A stretch of DNA of 64,000 nucleotides from NCBI GenBank assembly GCA_949825025.1, contig OX463780.1, positions 25,944,118 to 26,008,117 on the forward strand, given 5' to 3'. The translations under genes were made by a program, and so were the position numbers. Within the stretch, counting starts at the first letter, position 1; each line of letters opens with the position of its first letter. Positions 35,422 through 49,019 of the stretch are shown here, one piece after another. Under the pieces are notes generated by a model. That model did not search any database. It saw nothing but the letters and a program-made list of their open reading frames with translations, and was not told the origin of the DNA. Source of the DNA: Siphlonurus alternatus (lineage: Eukaryota; Arthropoda; Insecta; Ephemeroptera; Siphlonuridae).

Positions 35422-38179
35422 TTTACTAGAATACTAGATGTAAAACGCACTAAAAAATGTAATGATTTTGTGCAATATCATACTTTTTCGACGAACAGCT
35501 GTTGCGCTCTTTTTTTTAATTTACGCGGCAATTTTCTCGATGTTTTTTTGTTTTTATTTGTTGCCGCGGAAAAATTTAAAAAAACTCATCCTTTGTTCTT
35601 CGTGTTCTTTTAGTTGCCATCAGGGTTATAATACTTATAAGAATCCATCCCAATGGAGCATAGCCCTGGTTGCCATATATGCATGGAATAATTAAAGATT
35701 TCAGACCTGCATGATTTCAAAGATTCTCACTGTTTCAAGACGGGAGCGCTTTCCACAATAAATACAATATATATTATATACATATTTTTATAGCTAATTA
35801 ATTAACATAAAATATCTGTTTCATGCAGTATTTATGCTTTTGAAATATAAAATTAGTGTTGTGCATTTAATTTTAACAACGATTTGGATTCAAAACCAAA
35901 GTATATCAATGAGTATTATTTTATTTATATATATATTTATTTATTAAACAAGCACAAGCAGTGTGACATGGACATGGATGCACAGCTGTTGGTTAATTAC
36001 TGTCGTCTTCTTATCCGGATCGTCTCCAGAGCTTGTGTTCGCCGCAGACTGCATGTCTGCTAGAGTTTGTGACCGGGTGCAAATAAGCAGGGTTGCAGCT
36101 TTCAAACACGTCTATATCGCGCCGTCCACAGTTTTGAGGCTACTACTGGGATTTAAGGTAGCGATAACGTACGTCGATCAGCTGTTTTTTTAGCTCCATT
36201 TGATTAACATGTAAACCTTAGCAAATTCACAAAAATTCTTAATTTTTTTTTAGAAGCAGATATTTAATTAGTGCCTAAAAGTCATAGAAAAAGTTTCAAA
36301 ACAATTTAACGAGCTGATTTTTTTAAATTAAAACTTTAGTTTGTCTCTCCATCATATGGGAAAGCCCTATTCTGAAAATTAAATAAATTAATTTAAAAAA
36401 AAATCGGCCAATTAAATTGTTTTAAAAAAAATTCTATGGCTTTTAGGCACTATATCTGCCTCTCAAAAAAAATTCATAATTTTTGTAAGGTTATAATTTA
36501 TACATGTTAATCAAATGGAGCTAAAAAAAAAAACAGGTGATCGACATTATCTCTACCTTAACTTATATGTGATTGAAATCTCCACCTTCTGGCTGCACTC
36601 TAATAATAATTACTACATCAATGAATAAATAATACTTAATACGTAAAATATTAAAATATAAATTATATGTTAATTTTATTTTTCTTCAATATTCCATAAA
36701 AATATTTATATTAACTTTTTGCGAGATTCAGTGCAATATCAATGTAATCAAAATCCCTCTCTTAAATGTCTTATGAAAAATCAGTTTTTTTTATATATTA
36801 ATATTTAATATGACTTAATTTCATGCTATAAAATGATTTTTTTTCATATTTGATTTATTTTTAACCATATAACAATTTTTTAAAAGTAATTGTATAAATT
36901 AAGTAAATGAATTTTACATTTTTTTAATTATTTAATTGTATAAAAACTGTCAGTTGTTTGAATTTTAATAAAATAACATGTTTTGTAATGTATTAATTGT
37001 ATAATTAATTAATAATTATTATACGTCATGCTAGTTTTTTATTTTATTTTAATTAAGGCAGACAGGTATTGATCAAATTTATTAAAATAGTTATTATTCA
37101 ACAAAATGACTATATTTTTTAAATTTTATTACAATATATATTATAGTGTATGTGTTCCTCTACTATGTCCTAATCCTAATGTCAAGAAAAGTAAGACTCG
37201 GAGGAGGTGGAAGAAAGAACTATGAGTACGACTATTATAATATTATAGGAATATATATAATAATGCTCACTTATATGTATGTGAAGTGCCGGCCCCTACT
37301 GTGTGCTATATAAGTGTTCCTGACTTTTTGACCTTAATTGAATGCTTGAACCATATAATATATAATACTGCTTGAACGTTTGAAAAAGTTTAAAATTATA
37401 TACTTCTGATATATCATGTTTGTACTATACATTTCTTGCAGTAATAAATTATGTCATGTCACTCAAAATTTATTAAATTATTTAAAATTAATATTTTAAA
37501 GAGTAATTAAACATAAGAAATGGCATGGCTATAAATTCTAAAATTTAGTTTCAGTTTAAAAAAAAAAAAAAACGATGAAATTTGCTATTTCTTTTAATGC
37601 TGTTCCGCATTACACATGTGCTTAAATGGTTGCCTAGATGCACGGATAAAATCAACAAAACAGGATTGACAATTTTAAGATTATATTGTAGAATGAGTTG
37701 TCTTGTAATTTTACTTGTTAGCGAAGGTTCGATCACTTGATGGTGACTGACGTGAGTCACGTGAGATGAGAAAGCGGTCGAAAAGGACGACACATGCAAT
37801 GCATCAATTAATCAGAGTATAATCAGTATGTAATTTGTTATTGAAAATAGATCATTTAGATTATTATTTTTATGAGAAGTGATCATCTAATCTAAAAGTC
37901 ATGTGAAATTATGAAGAGTAAAAACTTCGATTGATTTGATTATTTATAACTTTTTATGTAAACATGCAGAAAAATTTAAGCTACCCATACTTCCATAATT
38001 ATATACAATTACATCAGTTCTAAACTTTTGTTAAACTTTTATTTCACAATTTTTATATTTTGTTTAGATTGAATTAATGACTGTTATTATATTTTATAAG
38101 TGAATTTTTCTTCTAGCTTCTTTCGCTTTTTTTTTTATACAGTATTATTTTTTTTCATGCATGTCAACTGCACGTATAA
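35422..38179. other. Intergenic region between ANKZF1 start and first receptor
   Basis: It includes the presumed ANKZF1 promoter next to 35421, the palindromic element at 36153-36561, and AT-rich DNA. No further exon is supported. GC content rises at about 35960-36150, without a recognisable gene. Confidence 0.6.
36153..36561. mobile_element. Palindromic foldback MITE, type B, TTAA-flanked
   Basis: The arms start TTAAGGTAGCGATAACG on the left and end CATTATCTCTACCTTAA on the right. The inner arms carry GATTAACATGTAAACCTTAG and its inverse. No ORF. The copy at 59865-60256 shares both ends and interior. Confidence 0.85.
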
Positions 38180-41100
38180 ATGGAGTTTAATTTCAATATT
38201 AAGGCATTGAAATGGTTCGGTATTTTTGTACCGAATCTGTCAAAGGTACCGTTCCTCCGCGTGTTCTGGTCTTTCTTTGTGCTTTTCACCATGTCATGTG
38301 TTGGAGTGTTCTCATATAGCATAAATCAAGATGACATCATATCAAAGGTGTGGACAGCCTTCTACGTCAACACTGTTATTTCTGGATATGGAAGATGGTT
38401 CTTCTTCGCGTTGCAAAAGAAAAAAATGACAGATTTGATTGCACTAATCGAGAGTAAGTTACGACTGCATTGTTGTAAAGGTTTCTCATACATATAATTA
38501 TATTATATATTATTATGCTCCATATTCATTTGTATTTGCAGGTGCATGTTAAAGCTGTATTTTGTCAAAAATTAAATTAATGTCACACGAAGATACAATG
38601 GCCGGCAACCTGCATGACATGATATTTTTATTGCATATTTGTATTTGCATATTATATATTTTTAGATTAATGTGAACCTTTTTTTACCATCCTTAAAATC
38701 ATAACGACGCTGTGGCGTCATGTCATGCAAATATTTAATTTTCAAGCGTAGAATATAAAAAAGTTGTTGCAAGATTATGACGTCACAGCGTCTGTCCCTT
38801 CGATTTTGAGGGTGCTAAATTTAAGGATTTAAAAAAAAAATTAAAAAAAATAAAAAAAATGACAAAACATAACTAGAGATGTTCTATCCATATAATAATT
38901 ATATTATATAATATTATATTATTATATATGTGATTTGATTGTCGTGTGATGGAAAATAAATATTATTTGATTTTGCAGATTCTCATGTGAGCGAGAGCGA
39001 GGAGTTCGACTGTCTGGAGGCTGAGATGAGAGAGCGGTCCAGGAGGAAGATCAAGGTCTTCAGTGCAGGCCTGTTTGTCTATCAAATTGCCTCCTTTCAG
39101 ACAGTGCTTTGGCAAACTCTTATAAGGTATAGTCAAATTTAGTAAGATAGCACAGACTATATTATAAATAGGTATATATAAGTATATATAATATAATAAT
39201 AAATTTATAACTCAAGTATAACGTACATGATACAATACACAAGTTTACACAACACAGCATGATCACTCTCTCCCTATATTTGTGAGCGTTAATAGAATAT
39301 CAACCTCATTTTCTTTTATTGCAGAAACGGATAGAGGCCGGGTGCAAAGTTATGCTACCCTGATCGATTTGTTTCAGATTTTTTTTGAGAACAGCAACTA
39401 TTTTTAAAAAAATATTGAAAGTCCTTTTTGTGACGTCACGAGGCGGCAAGTACTATCTTTTTCTTAAGGAGCGGCGTCTCGATCGTGACGTCATGAAAAG
39501 GACTTTCAATAATTTTTTAAAAATAGAGTTCCCGGTCTGTAAAAAAACTGAACAAATCAGGGTAGCATAACCTAGATTGCACCCTCTATCCATTTCTGCA
39601 ATAAAAAAATTGAGGTCGATACTCCATTGTCACGCCATCTATATATGAAATATGAAGGCATCCATAATGCACTCTAACAAAACTTTCGGATATTTAATTC
39701 TTACATCCCCCAAAATTGAAAAAATGGGAATCTCTTTGTCTCTTGTAACTGCATATAGCAAGTCATGCCGAGGTAAAGTTCGAGCTTTCCCGAAGTGTAT
39801 ATATGATGTACATAATATAATATATTATCCGCTTTTGGTAACTTCACCTTTTTGCTAACATGGTAACTCTTGATGTCATCCTATGACTGACCTGTGAATA
39901 GACAACCAACATGTTTTTTTTTTTAATTGCATAAATGAATAGAAGGTATATTATGGTATATTGTCACGTGGCGGTTTAGTTAAAAATAATAGTAATTTAT
40001 TAAGTAACGCGGAAGTGCAGCTCTGTGGTTATATGCACGCAATGCTGATGCGTCTAGACGCCGCATCAGCATGGCAGTGCAATGGCCTGCAGGTATTGCT
40101 GACACTTCACGTTTGGGAGTTATATAAGCCGCCCCGTGACTTGGTCACTGGGTTCTCTGAAAGAATACAAATACTTATAATTATTGTACTCCTTGCGGCG
40201 GGCCCTGCCGGGCTCGGTCGCATGTATTACTATATTAATCGATTAAAGTGTGGATCCACAAGACATCTCGAGTCTCTGTTCTGATACTCCTCTGCCCAAC
40301 CACGGGAAGATCCCGTCTCAATACACCACACGGAGTGGTGCAACCAGCCGCTCCGTGACAATATACCTATATTATGCTGCTTTAATTTGTTCAGTCCTTT
40401 TTTAAAGTTCTTTATTCCAGGGGTCGTAGCCGTACTTAAAATATTTAAAAAAAAATAATAAACAATAAACAAAAATAGAAACATGATCTGTAAAAATAAA
40501 AACTGATAAAATCAGAGTTGCAAAATTTAGTATCTAGCTACTGTATATAAAATATAGTATATCTCATTAAGTTTTTTGTATTGTAATGTTTAACTAATTG
40601 CATTTATGTAAAAACTGTAAAAAAGAAAAGGTGTGAAGACCATTATATATAATAATATATGCTTTGCTGGAGTGTACCCAATACAATGTAAAGTACATCT
40701 CACTATCTTTCTGCACCACTCAAATCAGAATGATCCGGACGCTGGTTGAAAGTTTTGACACGTCGTTTGACGGAACGTCATCTCAGCCATTCATGTCACC
40801 TCTTGGCTGGACATCTGCCCTTCAGAAAGTACCCACCTACTACTTCATCATCATGTGGCAGTGTGAGTTTTAAGTTGTTATTCGAACCAAAATTGATCCA
40901 AGTTTTGTGTATTACATGCGACCAAAAATTTTACTATTTGAAAATTTGAAAACGTTTCCTACCCATTTAGGGTTCTTCTGATTTTTAATTAACAACTTAT
41001 TTTTCCATAAAAAAAAAAAGAAATTTCATTTTTTCCTAGGTTTAGATAGGACGGTGGGAGCACCGCAAAATAATCTGACTTAAAGCCTCAGTAAGGTTCA

Positions 41101-43337
41101 AAAATCTTTATTAATCTTACTTAACTTGTACGTAAAAAGTACAAAAGGTGCATACAATATTATAAGAAAAGTGCTATACCATTTTTTTATGAACATATTT
41201 TTTTTTTTTTATTGTAAATAAAAACGACAAATTTTTATACTACGCGTAAAATTATTTTAACCATTAATTTTATAAAATTTATAAAATTGAACGACCAAAA
41301 GTAGTTTTCAGAAGTTATATCTTACGCCAAAAAGTGACATCATGCAGGCTTTCCTGATCTGACAAAGACAATAGTTTTAGTTGAATTTGGAGTATATATA
41401 AAAAAAAATAAGAAGAAGTGTTAAAAATTAATAAATTATTATTTTTTTTTCTTTACTTTGCAAAGTAATTGAAAGGGACCATCCTTACCTACACAATATT
41501 CATGTTACAGTCTTTGTCTTCGTCATTTGTAATGGGACTGCTGTTACCACGGACTCCTTTACATGCTCGCTGATTTTGGCCGCAAGGCAGCGCAGTTCGT
41601 TCCTCGTCCGCACCGCACCCATGGCGCTGCTCCCCGGACCTGATGGTGAAGTTACCCCTCAGTTTCGAGCGTGGGTCAATTACCACCAGCACTACCTCAG
41701 GTGAGAGTGTGGAAAGGTCACTTCAGTGATAAAATAATTAATTTAGAATGTACTTATACTTTTAAATATATAATATCAAATTTTTTGTCCGTGAGCAGAA
41801 TTGTCAATACCATCAACGAGGTGATGGGTCCCTTTATGTTTTTCGTCCAAACCAGCACTTGCTTCTACATTATCATGTACAGCTTCTCTTTGGTGAAGGT
41901 ATAATATTATAATTTTGTTGTATTTTTTACGTTTATAAATTATTTAAATATTATGTGAATTACGAAATGAACATTAATGTTCAACAAATTATGAAAATTC
42001 AATGTACACTTTCCTTAACGTAAATATTATATAACTATGTAATATCTATATTCAGCGATATCATGATTAGATAGCAATGGAATCTTCAAACTTAATTTGT
42101 ATGTGATTGACATTAAAGCGTTTTTGTACTTCTCCCAAATTGCAAATGGCTTTCTTTTCTTGTCTCAAGAAAATCAGTCAGGTGTCTAACGTTCAATTTG
42201 TATCGATGTATATTATACATAATTACAGTATATTATACAACATATTCGACTCATTATTTTCATTCTCTCCCTCTCTCTTTTATCTATCTTCCCTTTTCTT
42301 AAAAAAATGGGGGGACAGAAAGAATAATAAAATAAAGGAAACAACAACACTATACATTATATTGATAAACAATAATTGTTGATTTTTTTTTTATTGGTCA
42401 TTTTACTTGTACATCAATCAAGATTATATATCATAATCTTATCGATTGAAGAATTACATAATATGTTATATTCTTCAAGACCTAACTTCAAACATATTTT
42501 ACTTTTCAAAACATTTTATTAGTAATATTATTTTTATTATTGATAATATTGATAATTATAGATTTTAACTTTTCAGGTGGATGACAACTCTACAAAAACA
42601 ATCGCAGTTTTTACAATGACAGGAATGTTGATACGCATCTTCGTGTATGCAGTTGTGGGACAGAAACTGTTAGACCAGGTGGGAAAATGAACACGATATT
42701 TAGATCACTTTGTGCTACAACTGCTAAATATTATTTTTTTTTATGCATGTAGATATGCAGTATTATGCAGTGTTTAAAATAATCTTAGAATAGGCAAAAA
42801 ATTTAAAATAAATAATAAAAAAAAAAATCCAGTCACCAATTACTGATCATGCTTCTTAAGAATACACGCTAATTGACTGTCAACTTCATTTGGGGGACAA
42901 AATTATACATCCACTATTAGCGTTATTATAATTTCCGATTCCAAAATAGCACACATAAAAAGATATATTAAAATATTGGTGCCGTATTTTTACAGCACAG
43001 GCTTACACAGTTTTCATTCGCGTATATCATTCCAGAGCGTACAACTACGACAGTCGGTGGTACACGTGTCCCAGGTGACACGTGGCGGTCTGCAGCACGC
43101 GCCATTTCGCTCGTGTCTGCAAGTGCTCGTCACGCGGCTGTCAGGAGGCGCACCACCAGAAGAGGTCAGCGGTCTAGGGTTCTTCACCGTCAACCTCGAA
43201 TTCTTCTGCACGGTGATAAATTGAGATGTCATCAACTACTGGGTAAATTTTACATTATTATTACTCGTGTTTTGTTTTTGTTGCAGGTACTGAACGCTTG
43301 CTTCAGCTACTTGATGATCTTGCTAAGCTTCAAGTAA
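38180..43337 (+). CDS. Seven-transmembrane insect-type odorant receptor, copy 1, complete
   Basis: Probable ligand-gated chemoreceptor subunit in sensory neuron membranes. Exons: 38180-38453, 38979-39126, 40729-40862, 41511-41700, 41799-41898, 42577-42678, 43036-43212, 43287-43337. All are GT/AG and in frame; 391 aa, normal for insect ORs. The start MEFNFNIKALK is shared with copy 2. Hallmarks: a WTAFYVNTVISG helix, an extracellular segment ending PTYYFIIMWQ (the family's aromatic-aromatic-Gln pattern), WVNYHQHYLR (matching the OR HHxxLR segment), a Phe/Ile-rich helix before VDDNSTKTIAVFTM, LIRIFVYAVVGQKLLDQ, and the C-terminus SGLGFFTVNLEFFCT/VLNACFSYLMILL resembling the OR end (FFxLSLxTF...SYSYFTLL). 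The last three introns are phase 0, as in ancestral GR/OR genes. Tandem paralogue at 46414. A divergent gustatory receptor is the main alternative; the ligand is unknown. Confidence 0.85.
39289..39629. mobile_element. Palindromic foldback MITE, type C, in receptor 1 intron 2
   Basis: The arms run from a TTAA at 39289 through ATTGCAGAAACGGATAGAGG, pairing with CTATCCATTTCTGCAATAAA at about 39585-39604. The inner arms carry GGACTTTCAATAATTTTTTA and its inverse, and GTGACGTCA words. The right TTAA is lost. A second full copy is at 50093-50422 and a fragment at 45671-45742. Confidence 0.8.
39962..40360. mobile_element. Solo LTR of an LTR retrotransposon
   Basis: A 399-bp unit begins TGTCACGTGGCGG and ends CCGCTCCGTGACA, flanked by the 4-bp duplication ATAT (39958-39961, 40361-40364). 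It is GC-rich relative to its surroundings and contains a TATATAAG box at about 40120. The TG...CA ends with short inverted repeats and a 4-bp duplication fit a Ty3/Gypsy- or BEL-type LTR. No internal region or second LTR is present, which implies LTR-LTR recombination. Inside intron 2 of receptor 1. Confidence 0.72.
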
Positions 43338-45000
43338 CTTCAGCCGTACTCATGATTTTGCTTATATGGCCACACAGTAATGAATAATAATTGTTGTCTT
43401 TTTTAGGTTCCAAACAAGAAAAAGTAATGATGTAATATGTATCTTATAAATATTAAAAATAATTTAATAATATGCTATTTAAGTGTAGCCTATTTCTAAA
43501 TTAATAAATATTCTGTTAAATAAAATTATATATATAAATTTTTGTTAAGTATATATTAGTCCTTCATTAACTGACTTATGAATTTTTGTATGAATATGTG
43601 TTTTTGTTAACTTCGTTTTTGTTTGTGTATTGTAACACCTTGATTTATTTATTTATTATTTTTAATTGAATTTTATTTTATATGTGATTTGCTATCTTAA
43701 CTAATATTATATATGTATCTATGTTTATCTGACGTTCCCCGTAAATGAGTTCTCAAACTTTTGGGGTCTACCATATAATTATGTTGTATCATGTAATTAT
43801 TATATATGGATATGTGTTTTGTTCTTGAATAAACAAATTAAAAAAAATAATAATAATAAAAAAGAAAAAAATAGTAACATATTGGTGTAAAATTATTAAA
43901 TTGCAGTACATAGTAGTAATAATTAATTGAGACACTTCATTTTTAATTTTCTCAAGAAATAATGTATAATAATATATTTATTAATTTAATTATTTACTAG
44001 CTGCAATGTTTTACCTATATGCTTTATAACAAAATATGGCGTTTTATCCAGTTTTAACACAGATTTAGATTTTGAATAAAAATGAGTTGATGGCGAGAAT
44101 AAGCTCATTTATTATCAGAAGACCTCAAAATGGGGGTGGGGGTAGGGAGATAATTGTTTCAAATTAATAACTTTAAAATCAGAAAAAATCAGCATTTTCT
44201 AACATGGTGATATGAGGAAAAAAATTACCGGGGAACACTTGACTATAGTTATAAAGGGATAGGGGCCTCTATCAACAATTGTTATTATGGAACTAAAAAA
44301 CATTTTCACTATCCACGAGCGGTCCATGCAGCTGATGCAACTGTGCGTACCTTCAGCTGCAAAGTAAGATAATATTGGAAATTACTTGTTATAATTATAA
44401 GTATAAAAAAACAATTAATTTGGTTCACAATGCGTTTCAATTTTCAATACAAGAATAACAAAGATCCATTGTAGTTGTCAAGAGGAATTACATTTAATTT
44501 GACGCTTGATCAATAGAATGCTTCTAGAAAAATTCAAGATTATTCAATAACGATCGACAATTTCAAAGGAAATTGTTTGTAGCATCGGTATAAGATAGCC
44601 CAGCCATAACGTATCTCTAAAATGTTAATAATTATACATCATATATTATATATTACAATTTTGACCTTCAAGCTTTGCCGATTGCACTAGCGTCGAGATA
44701 ATTAAGTATAGCTTCTTGACCACGCAGGAAAATCAAAGAGTTTACATTACAATATAAAATCTCTGACAAAATGTTTCATTGAACCCTAGCTGAATTGAAA
44801 ACAACTAATTTTTAGTTGTTCTAAAAAATAACGATAAACTTTATAAAAGATGTAAAAAAAAATAATAAAAATAAATGAATACTTGTTTTAAAATCAACAC
44901 GGTGTGCTACGTAGATAAATTATTTCAACTTCCATGCTATTGTTAAAGATCTGGGGTAAAAATTATTTTAAAAAAATGGGAATGACATTGACATATTTAT
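43338..45000. other. Region after receptor 1: 3' UTR and decayed repeats
   Basis: The first part is presumably the 3' UTR, with a possible polyadenylation AATAAA at about 43828. The rest is AT-rich. From about 44680 words resembling the palindrome at 50419-50835 appear (GCCGATTGCACTAG...GATAATTA), ending in a clearer match ACGTCAGTGTTGCC at about 45003, which suggests a decayed type D element. Confidence 0.45.
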
Positions 45001-45043
45001 ATACGTCAGTGTTGCCACCTAATACTAATGCTACACATAATCA

Positions 45044-45655
45044 CCTTGAGGCTAAAATGAAAGAGAAGTCCAGGCGGAAGGTAAAGGCCGGGCTGAACCA
45101 TGTTAATGACGAAAAACTGTATATTGATTTATATTATTTATGAAGTGTCATCATATTGTATATTAATCATGATAGAGTTTAGGTAAGACAAACAAACATT
45201 TATGGAAAAAAAACGTATCATGGGAAGTGGAAATATAATTGATCAAATGAATTGATAATAATGTAAACTTCTATGAAAAGTTTTAATTTTTAAATAATAA
45301 TGAAGTGTGTTATACATATAGTATTCGGAGCACTTAAAAATATTCATTTCAATTATACATCAGATCTTAACTTTTTAAAAAAAAAATTATTGCGTTTTTT
45401 CTTTTTTCTTTTAATAATTATATATGTTTCTGATTTTTATTGAAGGGATATTTTCCAGAACTTAGAATATTAATAACAGTATATATATTTTGTTTTCTTG
45501 TATTTGGAACCATTTATACATAGAGTTATTGAAATGGAGTTCGGCTATAATATTATGGCTTTGAAATTGTTTGGTATTTTTACACCAACAATGACAAAGG
45601 CAACGTTCCTCCGCAAGCTGTCGTACGTCCCTTTTCGTGTTATCCAGCCTCTCGT
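45044..45655 (+). pseudogene. Odorant-receptor pseudogene remnants
   Basis: Two pieces match the intact receptors. At 45534-45655 an exon-1-like frame starts MEFGYNIMALKLFGIFTPT, very close to receptor 1, and then hits TGA shortly after TFLRKLSYVPF. At about 45044-45090 an exon-2-like stretch reads EAKMKEKSRRKVK. The exon-2 piece lies upstream of the exon-1 piece, so these are either parts of two dead copies or one rearranged copy. A type C MITE fragment (45671-45742) interrupts the exon-1 remnant. Confidence 0.8.
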
Positions 45656-45670
45656 GTGAATGTTGCAGTT

Positions 45671-45742
45671 TGAATGAAGTATCGACCTCATTTTTTTTTT
45701 TTTTTTTTTTTTTTTGCAGAAATGGATAGAGGGTGCAAAGTT
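45671..45742. mobile_element. Fragment of a type C MITE
   Basis: GAAGTATCGACCTCA, a long T run, then TTGCAGAAATGGATAGAGG: one outer arm of the palindrome found whole at 50093-50422. The other arm is missing. It interrupts the receptor pseudogene. Confidence 0.75.
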
Positions 45743-46413
45743 AATATACATTTTTTATTATCAAAATACTAAAGTACACTCGCTTTTCTTCTTTGCAATC
45801 AGAGAAATAATTATTACTATGGACACCTGCAATGTAAGTTTTAAAAAGACGCAAAACTCTAACCAAAATTGTATAAAAAAAATGTTTCGACTATACATAG
45901 ATACATACAGTATATTTAGCGTAAAATTTTCAAAGCTTCGCAGACAACCCTTCATAGCAAATCTACCCCCCCCCTCCCTCCCTCCCCCATTTTTTTTGTT
46001 TTGTTTTAATTAAATGTTCACTCTCGTGCGTGTCATTTCTGCAACTGCCGTGATCAAAATTTATTAAAAATTAATTGTGCACGCACAGAGCATCAGTGAA
46101 AAACGACGTGTATAAATAATGCTATACACATGCAGTTTATTTATTTTTATAATTTATGTGATAACTATTAAATAATATATACTTAAGATAAAATTTAATA
46201 GGTTTAGTTTATTGACATTATGGAAGTTATAATTTACTTTTTGTTTCACTATGTTATTATGTTGGTCGAGGATTTCAACACAGAACTGTCATAACTTTGG
46301 TCATGCAATTTTTAAAAGCATTTATCAGAGCATTTATTTTATTCATTTATTTTTTTGTATAATAGATAGTTGTGAGTCAAACTCATCCATTCAAATTTCC
46401 GTGTTGCTTAGAA

Positions 46414-48193
46414 ATGGAATTTAAATTTAACATTCAAGCACTGAAGATGGCCAGTTTATTTGCACCGACTTCTACAAAAGCAACACCAACTCGATTGTTT
46501 TGGTTTTCTCTCAGCAGTGTATTGTGTTATATTATGCACTATGTGGCCATTGCTTATTACATCCTTAATTATAAAGATATTGTGGACAAAGTCTGGTTGG
46601 CATTTCACATTATCAGTCTCGTGCATGACTTTTTTAGACGCGTCTTCTTCGTCTTGAAACTACCTCAAATGAGAAAATTGATTGAACTTATTGAAGGTAA
46701 TTATATATATATATATATATATGCATTCTTCTCATTATTCAGCGTTGAGTTTCAGCCTTTAGTCTCTATGCATTTTAAATTGAATAATAATAATAATAAT
46801 ATATAATACAGTCAGTTACAGTTATTGATCTGGTAACTCTACATGCATGCCGTAAAGACTCTGATAATGATAAGTCGTAATGTAGGGACTGTATTTTTGA
46901 AAAATTTTCATCAGTGCAGGCAGAGTTAAAATAGACTGCATGATAAATGCATCGAGTGTGGGCGGCCGGGTATTACAAAAAGTCAATAACCAACAGTGCA
47001 GTGAGAAGGTGAGTGAGATTGGACTATATTATTATTACATAATTATATATAGTAATGTAAAATTTCGAATAAATAAATTGTACAGTGATGAAGCTGGTAG
47101 GCATCATTGAAATTTTATCTTTGAACTTGTGATAGATCCATGCTGCAGTAAGAAATTTCATATGAATAACAAAGTTGGAATATATTTATAATTCAAAAAT
47201 AATCTTCATAATATATATATTAAATATATATATATATATGTTGGCACCCAAAGCCAAATTCGGCCCAGGGCCGAAAAAAATGCGCAGAACTAGATTGGAG
47301 CATCGTAGTATATATGCTCCAAACCCGAAATGAATTCTTTTTTCGGCTTTGGGTCAAACCACGATGCTCCAATCTAGATCTGGTCAAATTCAAATCGAAA
47401 TGCTCCAAAGCCGATGGAGACTTTTACTTCGGCTTTGGAGCATTTTCATTTGACCAGAACTAGATTGGAGCATCGTGGTTTGACCCAAAGCCGAAATGAG
47501 ATTTTATTTCGGGTTTGGAGCAAAATTTGACCCCATCTAGAACTGCGCATTTTGCAGAGATCACGTTACTTATTTATATATTCTTTGATTAGTTTGAGTA
47601 CTTCACGTCAAAATAGAGTGCTTACCACATTACCTCAAGAGACGGATTAAAAATGCGCAGCACAATATTTATTTAAAATTTACTTTACATTTTTTCTTAA
47701 AAAGAGGATGAGTAAAGCTACAAGTTTCTAACTTCACTTAAAATTTTAAATTTCATGGCATTTATTATTTATTAGTCATTTATTTAATAGTTCTTGAGAA
47801 CCTTGGAACAAGCTTTGATATAAATTAAGTATAATTTGTTATTGAATATAAAGCACGTACGAATATTCTTTAGTCGCAATAATGAAATGGCCAAACCAAG
47901 TTTTGGTTAAGCATGTGAAAAAGTGACCAAAAGCCGAAATAAAGCTCACATCGGGTTTTGATTTTTCTGATTCAACCAAAACTAGATGTGGTTAATTTTG
48001 TTTGACCAACAGCCGACGAGCTCTCTCTCAACGGGTTTTGGTTTTTATGATTTGACCAGAACTAGTTGTGATCAAATTTAAATGACCAAAAGCCGAAATA
48101 TTTGTTCATTTCGGGTTTTGGTCAAAATGCAGAAACCACAACTAGTTTTGATCACTTTTTTTGAGGAATGTCCAAATTCGGCTTTGGGCGCTA

Positions 48194-48225
<32 letters not shown>

Positions 48226-48920
48226 CAGCATAATTATGTAGATTTTTTTTTTTAATTTTAACATTATATTAAATTATATTTTTATCCATCAAGTGAGCCT
48301 GATAGTGAGTTTTACTAAAATATATTTTACAAGTATACGTAAAACTGACTGTTGCATAACAAATATTGTTCCTATTAGTCAACAATTTGAAATAATTGTA
48401 GGACAGGTCAGGTAGATACTAATATAACTGATAGTGTTAAAGGGCAGGAAGGGGTTGTTAGTCTTATTCCACCTCAAGCGCGTTTAGACAATTAAAGAGT
48501 TTACATTAAATGTAAAATCTCTGGTTTAGAGTTGTATAATAAGAAGGGCTTAATTTTTCAGGCCTGTTGCTGAGTGGAATAAGTTGCCTTGTAATGTAAA
48601 ACCTTCCGATAAATTTCCTTCTCTTCTTAAAAATTATTAAATTGTTTAAAATTATAGTTTATAGCATAATAATTTTGACCCTGGCTTTTTGCCTTAGCAT
48701 GTTGATATATAATTTGCTTTATTCATACTGTATGTACCTTGGGTGAAATAAATGAATAAATGAATAAATAAATAAATAAATGAATGAATGAATGAATGAA
48801 TGAATGAATGAATGAATGAATGAATGAATGAATGAATGAATGAATGAATGAATGAATGAATGAATGAATGAATGAATGAATGAATGAATGAATGAATGAA
48901 TGAATGAATGAATGAATGAA

Positions 48921-49019
<99 letters not shown>

